Assembly (NCBI RefSeq): GCF_004801855.1
Contig: NZ_SSTC01000051.1
Span: forward strand, 1-32,086
DNA: 32,086 nucleotides
DNA from: Pseudomonas sp. A-1
GTDB taxonomy: Bacteria; Pseudomonadota; Gammaproteobacteria; Pseudomonadales; Pseudomonadaceae
Reading direction: 5' to 3'
Part shown: positions 16,791 to 24,423 of the stretch, piece by piece
Numbering within the stretch: position 1 is the stretch's first letter
Layout of the letters: the number at the start of each line of letters is the position of its first letter
Made by a program: the position numbers and the translations under genes
The notes under the pieces: model-generated
Databases searched by the model: none
What the model saw: only the letters and a program-made list of their open reading frames with translations
What the model was told of the DNA's origin: nothing

Positions 16791-16826
16791 AACGACAAGG
16801 CCCGCCGATCGGCGGGCCTTGTCGTT
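16791..16826. terminator. Perfect bidirectional terminator between the TM2 gene and pyrC'
   Basis: AACGACAAGGCCCGCCGA (16791-16808) is followed at once by its exact reverse complement (16809-16826), forming an 18-base perfect palindrome, 12 bases after the TM2 gene stop and 12 bases beyond the pyrC' stop. The arms begin and end in AA/TT. It can serve both convergent genes. Confidence 0.8.
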
Positions 16827-16838
16827 TGCGCTCGGTGC

Positions 16839-18110
16839 TCAGCCCTGGTGGCTGATGCGGCCGCCCTGCAGGGTGTGGCGCACCGCGCCGGGCAGGCAGT
16901 GGCCGAGGAACGGGCTGTTGCCGCCGCGCGACAGCCAGCGCTCGCCGGCCAGGGTCTGCGCCTTGGTGTCGAACAGCACCAGATCGGCATGCTCGCCGAC
17001 GCCCAGCCGACCGACCGGCAGGCGCAGGGCAGCGGCGGGGCCGCAGGTCAGGCGGGCGAGCAGGGTCGGCAGGTCGAGCAGGCCGTCCTCGACCAGGGTC
17101 AGCGCCAGCGGCAGGAGAATCTCCACGCTGCTGATACCCGGCTCGGTGGCGCCGAACGGCGCCAGCTTGGCGTCCGGCTCGTGGGGCTGGTGGTGGCTGG
17201 CGATGGCCGACACCACGCCGGCCTTCACCGCCTCGCGCAGGGCGTCGCGGTCGGCGCGCGAGCGCAGCGGCGGCTGCACGTGATACAGGCTGGAGAAGCC
17301 GGTCAGCGCCTCGTCGGTGAGGATCAGCTGGTACAGCGCCACATCCGCGGTCACCGGCAGGCCGCGGGCCTGGGCCGCGGCGATCATCTCCACGCCGCGC
17401 GCGCTGGTCAGCTGGCTGAAGTGGGCGCGCACGCCGCTCTGCTCGACCAGCAGCAGGTCGCGGGCCAGGGCCACGGTCTCGGCGCTTTCCGGGATGCCCG
17501 GCAGGCCGAGGAAGCTGGCGGTGGGACCCTCGTGGGCCAGGCCACCCTCGGCCAGATCGGCATCCTGCGACTTGAACACCACGGTCAGATCGAAGGTGGC
17601 GGCGTATTCCAGGGCGCGGCGCAGCACGCGGTTGCCGGCCAGCGGCGCCAGGCCGTTGGTGAAGGCCACGCAGCCGGCGTCGCGCAGGGCGACCAGCTCG
17701 GCCAGCTGCTCGCCTTCCAGGCCCTTGGTCAGCGCGCCGATGGGGAACACGCGGGCGTGGCCGGCCGCTGCGGCGCGATCGAGGATCAGCTCGACCACCG
17801 CCGAGGTGTCCAGCACCGGCTTGGTGCGCGGCGGGCAGCACAGGCTGGTGACGCCGCCGGCGGCGGCGGCGCGGGTTTCGCTGGCGATGCTGCCCTTGCG
17901 GGTGTAGCCCGGCTCGCGCAGGCTCACCGCCAGGTCGACCAGCCCGGGTGCGGCGATCAGGCCGTGGGCGGAGATCTGCTGCTCGGCATCGAAGCCGGCC
18001 GGGGCCGCGCCGAGGGCGGCGATGCGGCCGCCTTCGATGTGGATGTCGCTGACCTGGTCGAGGCCGCTGGCCGGATCGATGACGCGGGCGCCGTGGATGC
18101 TGACTTTCAC
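16839..18110 (-). CDS. pyrC': Non-catalytic dihydroorotase-like protein PyrC'
   Basis: PyrC' (PyrX) is a dihydroorotase homologue that forms a dodecamer with aspartate transcarbamoylase PyrB in Pseudomonas and is needed for its assembly; it has no dihydroorotase activity. The 423-residue amidohydrolase-fold protein ends the pyrR-pyrB-pyrC' group. Metal ligands are lost: the DxHxHLREPG motif reads [10 protein letters not shown] (Ala61 and Ser63), the HVST His is replaced (SQLTS, Gln233), PHH reads LYQ (Tyr260-Gln261), and the Asp of ATDHAPH is His306 (ASHHQPH). Translation starts at a GTG that overlaps the pyrB stop as GTGA, as expected for coupled synthesis of complex partners. The active PyrC must lie elsewhere. 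Confidence 0.95.
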   Translation of the reverse strand: MKVSIHGARVIDPASGLDQVSDIHIEGGRIAALGAAPAGFDAEQQISAHGLIAAPGLVDLAVSLREPGYTRKGSIASETRAAAAGGVTSLCCPPRTKPVLDTSAVVELILDRAAAAGHARVFPIGALTKGLEGEQLAELVALRDAGCVAFTNGLAPLAGNRVLRRALEYAATFDLTVVFKSQDADLAEGGLAHEGPTASFLGLPGIPESAETVALARDLLLVEQSGVRAHFSQLTSARGVEMIAAAQARGLPVTADVALYQLILTDEALTGFSSLYHVQPPLRSRADRDALREAVKAGVVSAIASHHQPHEPDAKLAPFGATEPGISSVEILLPLALTLVEDGLLDLPTLLARLTCGPAAALRLPVGRLGVGEHADLVLFDTKAQTLAGERWLSRGGNSPFLGHCLPGAVRHTLQGGRISHQG

Positions 18111-19111
18111 TGGCCGTCTCCCTGTGCGAGCTGGCGCTGGGCCTGCTGGCCGCTCATGGCCATGGACAGGACCGCCATGCGGATGGCAATGCCGTAGGTT
18201 ACCTGGTTGAGAATCACCGACTGGGCGCCGTCGGCCACCGCCGACTCGATCTCCACGCCGCGGTTGATCGGCCCCGGGTGCATGACGATGGCGTCCGGCT
18301 TGGCCAGCGCCAGGCGCTGCTCGCTGAGGCCGTAGAGCTTGTAGAACTCGCCCTGGCTGGGCAGCAGGCCGCCCTGCATGCGCTCGCGCTGCAGGCGCAG
18401 CATGATCACCACGTCGACGTCCTTGAGGCCTTCGGCGAGGTCGGTGTAGGCGCGCACGCCGTACTGCTCGATGCCGACCGGCAGCAGGGTCTTCGGTGCG
18501 ATCACGCGGATGTCCGGGCAGCCGAGGGTCTTCAGCGCCAGCATGTTGGAGCGCGCCACCCGCGAGTGCAGGATGTCGCCGACGATGGCCACCGAGAGGT
18601 TCTCGAAGCCGCCCTTGTGGCGGCGGATGGTCAGCATGTCGAGCATGCCCTGGGTCGGGTGGGCGTGGCGGCCGTCGCCGCCGTTGATGATGGCCACGTC
18701 GGGGCAGACGTGCTCGGCGATGAAGTGCGCGGCGCCCGAGTCGGCGTGGCGCACCACGAACATGTCGGCGGCCATCGCCTCGAGGTTGCGCAGGGTGTCG
18801 AACAGGGTCTCGCCCTTGCTGGTCGAGGAGGTCGACACGTTGAGGGTGATCACGTCGGCGGACAGGCGCTTGGCGGCCAGCTCGAAGGTGGTGCGGGTGC
18901 GCGTGGAGTTCTCGAAGAACACGTTGCACACGGTCTTGCCGCGCAGCAGCGGCACCTTCTTCACCGCGCGCGCACCGACCTCGAGGAAGGAGTCGGCGGT
19001 GTCGAGGATCTCGGTGAGCAGCTCGCGGGGCAGGCCGTCGAGCGAGAGGAAATGGCGCAGCTGGCCCTGGTCGTTGAGCTGCAACGGGCGCTTGGCGTCG
19101 GTTGGCGTCAT
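18107..19111 (-). CDS. pyrB: Aspartate carbamoyltransferase catalytic chain PyrB
   Basis: PyrB joins carbamoyl phosphate and aspartate to carbamoyl aspartate, the committed step of pyrimidine synthesis. The 334-residue protein has the carbamoyl-phosphate motif [13 protein letters not shown] (about 66-77), the [15 protein letters not shown] segment, [16 protein letters not shown] and the C-terminal [12 protein letters not shown]. An N-terminal extension of roughly 15 residues before the core is typical of the class A Pseudomonas enzymes, in which it takes part in nucleotide regulation. It starts 11 bases after pyrR and overlaps pyrC'. There is no pyrI; PyrC' takes the partner role. Confidence 0.97.
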   Translation of the reverse strand: MTPTDAKRPLQLNDQGQLRHFLSLDGLPRELLTEILDTADSFLEVGARAVKKVPLLRGKTVCNVFFENSTRTRTTFELAAKRLSADVITLNVSTSSTSKGETLFDTLRNLEAMAADMFVVRHADSGAAHFIAEHVCPDVAIINGGDGRHAHPTQGMLDMLTIRRHKGGFENLSVAIVGDILHSRVARSNMLALKTLGCPDIRVIAPKTLLPVGIEQYGVRAYTDLAEGLKDVDVVIMLRLQRERMQGGLLPSQGEFYKLYGLSEQRLALAKPDAIVMHPGPINRGVEIESAVADGAQSVILNQVTYGIAIRMAVLSMAMSGQQAQRQLAQGDGQ

Positions 19112-19122
19112 CGCGGAAATTC

Positions 19123-19638
19123 TCAGTGGGAGGCGGCGAGGGTCTGCAGCTCGAGGGCGAGCGGTGCGGGACCGTGCAATTTTACCCGCTGGTCGGGGGC
19201 CAGCGACAGGGTGGCGCCGAGCACGTCGGCGCGGATCGGCAGCTCGCGGGCGTCCAGGTCGAGCAGGCAGGCCAGGGTCACGCTGGCCGGGCGGCCGTAG
19301 TCGAACAGGGCGTTGAGCGCCGCGCGCACGGTGCGCCCGCTCATCAGCACGTCGTCGATCAGTACCAGGTGGCGGTCCTCGACATCGAACGGCAGCGCCG
19401 AGGGCTGCACCTGCGGGTGCAGGCCGTGGCGGCTGAAGTCGTCGCGGTAGAAGGACACGTTGAGCACGCCCAGCGCGGTGTCGTCCTGGCCGAGCTCGGC
19501 GAGCAGGGCGCGGGCCACCCACACGCCGCCGGTGTGGATGCCGACGAACAGCGGGTCGCGGATGCCGCGGCGGTCGAGATGGGCGCGCAGGTCGGCAGCC
19601 ATCTGCGACAGCAGGGCGGCGGGATCGGGCAGGGTCAT
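19123..19638 (-). CDS. pyrR: Bifunctional pyr regulator / uracil phosphoribosyltransferase PyrR
   Basis: PyrR belongs to the type I phosphoribosyltransferase fold. In Bacillus it controls pyr mRNA attenuation and has uracil phosphoribosyltransferase activity; in Pseudomonas it has been proposed to regulate pyrimidine genes. The 171-residue protein has the PRPP-binding loop [18 protein letters not shown] (about 91-108) and the family stretch [14 protein letters not shown] plus [12 protein letters not shown] (about 62-73). I chose the ATG at 19638 because GGAG stands six bases before it; an upstream ATG would overlap ruvX. I do not see a clear PyrR-binding attenuator in the short 11-base gap to pyrB, so any RNA control would lie elsewhere. 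Confidence 0.94.
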   Translation of the reverse strand: MTLPDPAALLSQMAADLRAHLDRRGIRDPLFVGIHTGGVWVARALLAELGQDDTALGVLNVSFYRDDFSRHGLHPQVQPSALPFDVEDRHLVLIDDVLMSGRTVRAALNALFDYGRPASVTLACLLDLDARELPIRADVLGATLSLAPDQRVKLHGPAPLALELQTLAASH

Positions 19639-19655
19639 GGGCACTCCTCGGGCAG

Positions 19656-20090
19656 TCAAAGCGGGTGGGCGGGCTGCTGTTCCAGCCAGCCCTCGAGCAG
19701 CAGGGCGGCGGCCAGGGCGTCCACCGGGCGTTCACGATAGCCGCCGCGCTGGCCCTCGGCCAGGCGCCGGCCCTTGGCCTCGAAGGTGGTCAGGCGCTCG
19801 TCGTGGGTGAACACCGGCAGGTTGAAGCGGCCGTGCAGGCGGCGGGCGAACTTCTCGGCGCGGGCGCTCATCTCGCTGGGCGTGCCGTCCATGTTCAGCG
19901 GCAGGCCGACGACGATGGCGTCCGGCTGCCACTCCTTGACCAGTCGTTCGATCTGGCTCCAGTCCGGCACGCCGTTCTGCGCCTTGAGCACGCACAGCTC
20001 GCGGGCCTGGCCGGTGATCGCCTGGCCGACGGCGACGCCGATCTGCCGGGTGCCGTAGTCGAAGCCGAGCAGCAGGCGCGGGGCGCTCAT
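19656..20090 (-). CDS. ruvX: Putative pre-16S rRNA nuclease RuvX/YqgF
   Basis: RuvX (YqgF) has an RNase H-like fold; in E. coli it matures the 5' end of 16S rRNA, although a Holliday-junction resolvase role was suggested earlier. The 144-residue protein begins with [17 protein letters not shown] (about 6-22), which contains the first catalytic Asp, and also has [17 protein letters not shown] (about 59-75) and the C-terminal [17 protein letters not shown] with the last Asp. The ATG overlaps the algH stop (ATGA). The algH-ruvX pair is common across gammaproteobacteria; pyrR follows after 17 bases. Confidence 0.94.
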   Translation of the reverse strand: MSAPRLLLGFDYGTRQIGVAVGQAITGQARELCVLKAQNGVPDWSQIERLVKEWQPDAIVVGLPLNMDGTPSEMSARAEKFARRLHGRFNLPVFTHDERLTTFEAKGRRLAEGQRGGYRERPVDALAAALLLEGWLEQQPAHPL

Positions 20091-20653
20091 GCGTGGCCGG
20101 CCTGGCTGGTGAGCAGGCCGAGGTCGACGCCCAGCTCCGCGGCGGCGCGCTGCAGGCGCTGGTCGGCGGCGACGTCGAACAGCACCGTCGGCTCGGCCGG
20201 GCAGGTCAGCCAGGCGTTGTCGATCAGCTCGGCCTCCAGCTGGCCGGCTTCCCAGCCGGCGTAGCCGAGGGCGATCAGGTGGCGGTCCGGGCCGCTGCCG
20301 TCGGCGATGGCCAGCAGCACGTCCTGCGAGGTGGACAGTGCCAGCTCGCCCAGCTCGAGGGTGGCCTGGTAGTGCCAGCCGTGCGGATGGAGGACGAAGC
20401 CGCGGTCGGTATGCACCGGGCCGCCGGCGTAGATCGGCACCTGCCGGCAGTGTTCGGCCGGTTCGCTGCCGGGGCGCAGCTGTTCGAGCACGTCGGCCAG
20501 GTCGAGTTCGCCGGGGCGGTTGACCACCAGACCCATGGCGCCGTGCTGGTTGTGCTCGACCAGGTAGATCAGCGTCTGGGCGAAGTTGGGATCGGCCATG
20601 TGCGGCATGGCGATCAGGAAGTGGTGCTTGAGGTAGCCGGAGTCTGTGTTCAT
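20087..20653 (-). CDS. algH: AlgH/YqgE family protein
   Basis: AlgH (YqgE, DUF179) was named from an alginate-regulation phenotype in P. aeruginosa; its molecular function is not known. The 188-residue protein shows the family sequence [40 protein letters not shown] (about 10-49), [16 protein letters not shown] (about 74-89) and the C-terminal [16 protein letters not shown]. It is cytoplasmic, with no signal sequence. It starts 64 bases after tonB and overlaps ruvX, so it probably belongs to the gshB-tonB-algH-ruvX-pyrR-pyrB-pyrC' series, whose internal promoters I could not identify. Confidence 0.93.
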   Translation of the reverse strand: MNTDSGYLKHHFLIAMPHMADPNFAQTLIYLVEHNQHGAMGLVVNRPGELDLADVLEQLRPGSEPAEHCRQVPIYAGGPVHTDRGFVLHPHGWHYQATLELGELALSTSQDVLLAIADGSGPDRHLIALGYAGWEAGQLEAELIDNAWLTCPAEPTVLFDVAADQRLQRAAAELGVDLGLLTSQAGHA

Positions 20654-20717
20654 GGGCCCTAGTTTCGGCGGTGGGGGCAGTCGCTGCAAGGGGCCGTACG
20701 CCCTGGCTGGTGCGGCC

Positions 20718-21623
20718 TCAGTAGCTGCCGAGGCGGTCGCCGCGCTCGAAGCGCCAGGTGCGGATGATCTCCAGCACGTCGACGTCGCTGAGGTCGCCGC
20801 TGAACGGCGCGAAGGGCGCGGACAGGCGCACGATGCGCAGGGCGGCCTGGTCGAGGATCGGCTGGCCGGAGGACTCCAGCACCTGCACCTCGCGCAGGGT
20901 GCCGTCGCGGTTGATCGCCACCAGCAGGCGCAGGTTGCCGTAGATGCGCTCGCGACGGGCGGCGTCGGGATAGTTGAGGTTGCCGACCCGCTCGACCTTG
21001 CGCCGCCATTCCTCCTTGTACCAGGCACCCTTGTCGCGCATGGTCGAGGCGGCGTTGAGGCGGTGGATGCGCGGGCGCTTGGCGTACAGCTGGCGCTCGT
21101 GGCTGAGCTGGGCTTCCAGGCTGGCGATCTCCGAGGACAGCTGGCTGCTGTCGAATTCCGGCGCCTTCTGTACCGGCTGCGGCGGGCGCGGGGCTTCCGC
21201 CTTGGCCTGGGTCTTCTGCGGCTGCGGCGTGCGGGTGGCGACCGCGGCCTTGCTCGGCTGCGGCGGCTGGCTGGCCTTGGGCTGTGCCGGCGGCTCGATG
21301 CGGCGGATCTCGCTGTCCTGGAACGGCGCCAGCTCGGTGGTCTTCGGCGTGGCCTTGTGCTCCAGGCTGCCGCTGCCCTGCTGGTCGTGCTGGGCGAGGA
21401 AGTCGGCCTGCCTGGGCTTCTCCGCGCTCCTGAAGCTGGCCAGGGTGACGTCGAGGGTCTTGCTCACCAGGCTCGGCTCGGGCAGGGCGAAGCTCACGCC
21501 GAGGATCAGCGCCAGGTGCACGGCGGCGGCGAGGAACAGGGTGAAGCCCAGACGGTCCGCCGGGCGCACGCCGGCGGAGCTGGGGTAGGAGGTGTGGACG
21601 GCAGCGTTCATCGGTTGGCGCAT
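20718..21623 (-). CDS. tonB3: Energy transducer TonB (TonB3-like)
   Basis: TonB proteins pass proton-motive force from ExbB-ExbD to outer-membrane proteins. The 301-residue protein has an N-terminal membrane anchor (about 26-46), a Pro/Lys/Gln-rich periplasmic spacer (about 95-155), a short possible coiled coil near 158-180 and a C-terminal TonB domain (about 215-300) with YPDAARRERIYGNLRLLVAINRDGTLREVQVLESSG. The position between gshB and algH, next to pil genes, matches TonB3 of P. aeruginosa, which was reported to be required for twitching and pilus assembly rather than iron uptake. The ATG at 21611, four codons in, is an alternative start; neither has a strong ribosome site. No exbB or exbD is nearby. 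Confidence 0.9.
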   Translation of the reverse strand: MRQPMNAAVHTSYPSSAGVRPADRLGFTLFLAAAVHLALILGVSFALPEPSLVSKTLDVTLASFRSAEKPRQADFLAQHDQQGSGSLEHKATPKTTELAPFQDSEIRRIEPPAQPKASQPPQPSKAAVATRTPQPQKTQAKAEAPRPPQPVQKAPEFDSSQLSSEIASLEAQLSHERQLYAKRPRIHRLNAASTMRDKGAWYKEEWRRKVERVGNLNYPDAARRERIYGNLRLLVAINRDGTLREVQVLESSGQPILDQAALRIVRLSAPFAPFSGDLSDVDVLEIIRTWRFERGDRLGSY

Positions 21624-21719
21624 GGCAGGGAGTCGGCGCAGTCTGCCGCCGGCTCCGGCAAAAGTCCATGAAGTGCTCCGCGCCTTGGCGCTTTGCCACG
21701 GCGTGCCGCCGTCTGCGGC

Positions 21720-22679
21720 TCAGCCCTGGCGAGCGGCCAGCTTGCCGGCGATCGCGTCCATCAGTTGGCCGGCGATGTCGGTGCCGAAGGCGGCGTCGAT
21801 CTCGCGGATGCAGGTCGGGCTGGTCACGTTGATCTCGGTGAGGTGCTCGCCGATCACGTCGAGACCGACGAACAGCAGGCCCTTGTCGCGCAGGGTCGGG
21901 CCGACCTGGGCGGCGATCCAGCGGTCGCGCTCGGTCAGCGGGCGCGCCTCGCCGCGCCCGCCGGCGGCCAGGTTGCCGCGCGTCTCGCCCTGCGCCGGGA
22001 TGCGCGCCAGGCAGTAGGGCACCGGCTCGCCGTCGATCATCAGGATGCGCTTGTCGCCGTCCTTGATCGCCGGCAGGTAGCGCTGCGCCATGATCTGCCG
22101 GCTGCCGTGGGCGGTCAGGGTCTCGAGGATCACCGACAGGTTGGGGTCGCCGTGGCGGTGGTGGAAGATCGACGAGCCGCCCATGCCGTCCAGGGGTTTG
22201 AGAATGATGTCACGCTGCTCGTCGGCGAACTCGCGCAGAATGTCGACGCGCCGGCTCACCAGGGTCGGCGGAGTGCACTGCGGGAAGCGGGTGGCGAACA
22301 GCTTCTCGTTGCAGTCGCGCAGGCTCTGCGGGCGGTTGACCACCAGCAGGCCCTCGCGCTCGGCCTGCTCGAGCAGGTGGGTGCAATAGAGGAACTCGTT
22401 GTCGAAGGGCGGATCCTTGCGCATCAGGACCACGTCCAGTTCGTGCAGGGCCAGATCCTGCTCGTCGTCGAGGTGGAACCAGTGCTTGGGGTCATGGATG
22501 ACCTGCAGCGGCCGCGTGCGGGCGCGTACCTGGCCGTCGCGCAGGTAGAGGTCGCTCTGCTCCATGTAGAACAGCGACCAGCCGCGGGCCTGGGCGGCGA
22601 ACAGCATGGCCAGCGAGCTGTCCTTCTTGAAGGCGATGCGGGCGATGGGATCCATGACGATGCCCAGGCGAACGCTCAT
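21720..22679 (-). CDS. gshB: Glutathione synthetase GshB
   Basis: GshB ligates glycine to gamma-glutamylcysteine with ATP, the last step of glutathione synthesis. The 319-residue ATP-grasp protein begins LGIVMDPIARIAFKKDSSLAM (about 5-25), has the central VVLMRKDPPFDNEFLY, the ATP-grasp loop IILKPLDGMGGSSIF (about 157-171) and the C-terminal metal-binding FVGLDVIGEHLTEINVTSPTC, all conserved in the bacterial family. I chose the ATG at 22679 preceded by GGAGG; an upstream ATG in frame is not supported. It is divergent from pilG, with a 243-base gap holding both promoters, and is followed after 96 bases by tonB. Confidence 0.96.
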   Translation of the reverse strand: MSVRLGIVMDPIARIAFKKDSSLAMLFAAQARGWSLFYMEQSDLYLRDGQVRARTRPLQVIHDPKHWFHLDDEQDLALHELDVVLMRKDPPFDNEFLYCTHLLEQAEREGLLVVNRPQSLRDCNEKLFATRFPQCTPPTLVSRRVDILREFADEQRDIILKPLDGMGGSSIFHHRHGDPNLSVILETLTAHGSRQIMAQRYLPAIKDGDKRILMIDGEPVPYCLARIPAQGETRGNLAAGGRGEARPLTERDRWIAAQVGPTLRDKGLLFVGLDVIGEHLTEINVTSPTCIREIDAAFGTDIAGQLMDAIAGKLAARQG

Positions 22680-22760
22680 AAGGGAAGTCCTCCACAACGA
22701 AACCACGGCTTGGCAGCCGAACAAGGCGATTGACGGTAGCCCAAGGTGGCCGCGAGTTTG

Positions 22761-22783
22761 CCTTGAGTCAAGGAAAAACCTTG
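22761..22783. promoter_or_regulatory. Overlapping short dyads in the gshB-pilG intergenic region
   Basis: CCTTG-AGT-CAAGG (22761-22773) and CAAGG-AAAAA-CCTTG (22769-22783) share the central CAAGG. This gives two alternating palindromes in an otherwise unoccupied stretch of 243 bases. Such nested half-sites are typical of a dimeric regulator's operator; the regulator is unknown. Confidence 0.35.
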
Positions 22784-22788
22784 CACTT

Positions 22789-22835
22789 CCGGGGCTTATG
22801 GCTTTGCTTCGGAATAGTGTGCTAAAAAGCCCCGG
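22789..22835 (+). promoter_or_regulatory. Possible pilG promoter bracketed by an inverted repeat
   Basis: TGCTAAAAA (22820-22828) resembles an extended -10 element (TGnTATAAT) about 95 bases before the pilG ATG. It lies inside a perfect nine-base inverted repeat, CCGGGGCTT (22789-22797) and AAGCCCCGG (22827-22835). I see no matching -35 at 17 bases. The repeat could be an operator or an RNA hairpin of the leader. Confidence 0.35.
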
Positions 22836-22922
22836 CGATCAGGTTGCAGCCCGTGAGTGGCAGCGCTGCATGCGTATGGGCGATGGACAACAACGACTCA
22901 CCGAGGCAATGGTAGGGCAGAC

Positions 22923-23333
22923 ATGGATCAACACTCCGAAGGCTTGAAAGTCATGGTGATCGACGATTCGAAGACGATTCGTCGGACCGCCGAAACGCTG
23001 CTGAAGAAAGTGGGTTGTGACGTCATCACTGCCGTCGACGGTTTCGATGCCCTGGCCAAGATCGCCGACTCGCATCCGAACATCATCTTCGTCGACATCA
23101 TGATGCCGCGCCTGGATGGCTACCAAACCTGCGCCCTGATCAAGAATAATAGTGCGTTCAAATCCACGCCGGTGATCATGCTGTCCTCCAAGGACGGTCT
23201 GTTCGACAAGGCCAAGGGACGTATCGTCGGCTCCGACCAGTACCTGACCAAGCCCTTCAGCAAGGAGGAGCTGCTCGGTGCGATCAAGGCGCACGTTCCG
23301 GGCTTTGTGCCGGTGGAGCAAGCAACCACCTGA
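22923..23333 (+). CDS. pilG: Twitching motility response regulator PilG
   Basis: PilG is a single-domain response regulator of the Chp chemosensory system that governs pilus extension and, in P. aeruginosa, cAMP levels. The 136-residue protein is one receiver domain: acidic pair VIDDS (Asp14 and Asp15), phosphoacceptor Asp58 in IIFVDIMMPRLDGY, the Ser/Thr switch near VIMLSS and the Lys in YLTKPF. There is no output domain. The ATG at 22923 begins MDQHSEGLKVMVIDDSKT, as in P. aeruginosa. It is the first gene of pilGHIJK-chpA; pilH lies 47 bases downstream. Codon use is like its neighbours. Confidence 0.97.
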   Translation: MDQHSEGLKVMVIDDSKTIRRTAETLLKKVGCDVITAVDGFDALAKIADSHPNIIFVDIMMPRLDGYQTCALIKNNSAFKSTPVIMLSSKDGLFDKAKGRIVGSDQYLTKPFSKEELLGAIKAHVPGFVPVEQATT

Positions 23334-23380
23334 CGTCCGGCCTTCCGGCTGCCGACGCGTGCCTTTTTTTGGGGGATTCC

Positions 23381-23746
23381 ATGGCTCGTATTCTGATTGT
23401 TGATGACTCGCCGACCGAGATGTACAAGCTGACCGCCATGCTCGAGAAGCATGGCCATCAGGTACTCAAGGCGGAGAACGGCGCCGACGGTGTCGCCCTG
23501 GCGCGCCAGGAAAAGCCCGACGTGGTGCTGATGGACGTGGTCATGCCGGGTCTCAACGGTTTCCAGGCCACCCGTCAGCTGACCAAGGATCCGGAAACCG
23601 GTCACATTCCGGTCATCATCGTCACCACCAAGGATCAGGAAACCGATAAGGTCTGGGGCAAGCGCCAGGGCGCGCGCGACTACCTGACCAAGCCGGTCGA
23701 AGAAGACACCCTGCTCAAGACCATCGCCGCCGTCCAGGCTGGCTGA
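23381..23746 (+). CDS. pilH: Twitching motility response regulator PilH
   Basis: PilH is the second single-domain response regulator of the Chp system, thought to promote retraction or act as a phosphate sink opposing PilG. The 121-residue protein is a receiver domain with ILIVDDSPTE (Asp8 and Asp9), the phosphoacceptor Asp52 in VVLMDVVMPGLNGF, IIVTTKD and DYLTKPV. I chose the ATG at 23381; a TTG four codons upstream is also open, but MARILIVDD is the family start and GGGGGA precedes it. The 47-base gap after pilG ends in seven consecutive T, without a convincing stem, so I do not call it a terminator. Confidence 0.97.
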   Translation: MARILIVDDSPTEMYKLTAMLEKHGHQVLKAENGADGVALARQEKPDVVLMDVVMPGLNGFQATRQLTKDPETGHIPVIIVTTKDQETDKVWGKRQGARDYLTKPVEEDTLLKTIAAVQAG

Positions 23747-23792
23747 GGGGCGGAGCACGACAACCCCAGACAAGAAGAAGGCCAGGGCCGGC

Positions 23793-24329
23793 ATGTCCGA
23801 TGTCATCACACCTTTCCAGCGACTGCTCGGCATCGACCAGCTCTGCCGGCGCTATTCCGCGGGCCTGCCGGCCCAGCAGGAAGTGGCGCAGAGCTGGAGC
23901 GGCATCGGCTTTCGCATGGGCACGCGGCTGTTCGTCTCGCCGATGGGCGAGGTCACCGAAGTCCTGCACGAGCCGCGCTACACCCTGCTGCCCGGGGTCA
24001 AGAACTGGGTGAAGGGCGTCGCCAACGTGCGCGGACGCCTGCTGCCGATCATGGATCTGTGCGGCTTCCTGGGGGGCGAACTGTCGCCGCTGCGCAAGCA
24101 GCGCCGGGTGCTGGTGGTCGAGCACGACAAGGTGTTCGCCGGCCTGGTGGTCGACGAAGTGTTCGGCATGCAGCACTTCTCCGTGGAAGCCTTCACCGAG
24201 CAGCTGCCGCCGCTCGAGGCGGCTCTCCAGCCCCTGATTCATGGCGTGTTCCTGCGCGAGCGACCCTGGCTGGTATTCAGCCCGCATGCGCTGGCCAGGG
24301 AGCAGGCGTTTCTCGATGTTGCCGTATAG
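23793..24329 (+). CDS. pilI: CheW-like adaptor PilI
   Basis: PilI is the CheW-type coupling protein that joins the chemoreceptor PilJ to the histidine kinase ChpA in the cytoplasm. The 178-residue protein consists of one CheW domain: GFRMGTRLFVSPMGEVTEVL (about 38-58), LLPGVKNWVKGVANVRGRLLPIMDLCGFLG (about 65-94) and RVLVVEHDKVFAGLVVDEVFGM (about 104-125). The conserved NVRGRLLPIMDL strand is the diagnostic part. It follows pilH by 46 bases; the 94-base gap to pilJ has one GC-rich hairpin. Confidence 0.95.
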   Translation: MSDVITPFQRLLGIDQLCRRYSAGLPAQQEVAQSWSGIGFRMGTRLFVSPMGEVTEVLHEPRYTLLPGVKNWVKGVANVRGRLLPIMDLCGFLGGELSPLRKQRRVLVVEHDKVFAGLVVDEVFGMQHFSVEAFTEQLPPLEAALQPLIHGVFLRERPWLVFSPHALAREQAFLDVAV

Positions 24330-24348
24330 CTACAGCTAGATCTTTCGG

Positions 24349-24371
24349 GCGGGTCGGCGTTGCCGGCCCGC
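24349..24371 (+). repeat. Hairpin between pilI and pilJ
   Basis: GCGGGTCGGC (24349-24358) pairs with GCCGGCCCGC (24362-24371) with one G-U pair and a three-base loop. There is no T-tract, so it could slow decay or lower read-through rather than end the transcript. Confidence 0.45.
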
Positions 24372-24423
24372 GGTGTTACTTGGGATCCGTTTCAGTGTGG
24401 AAGGTCCAGGCGGGGGCCAGACG

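Noticed and set aside
23364-23370. Run of seven T between pilG and pilH, suggesting a terminator
   Set aside because: The upstream GTCCGGC/GCCGAC pairing is short, bulged and seven bases away from the T-run, so it is not a convincing intrinsic terminator; pilG and pilH are expected to be cotranscribed.
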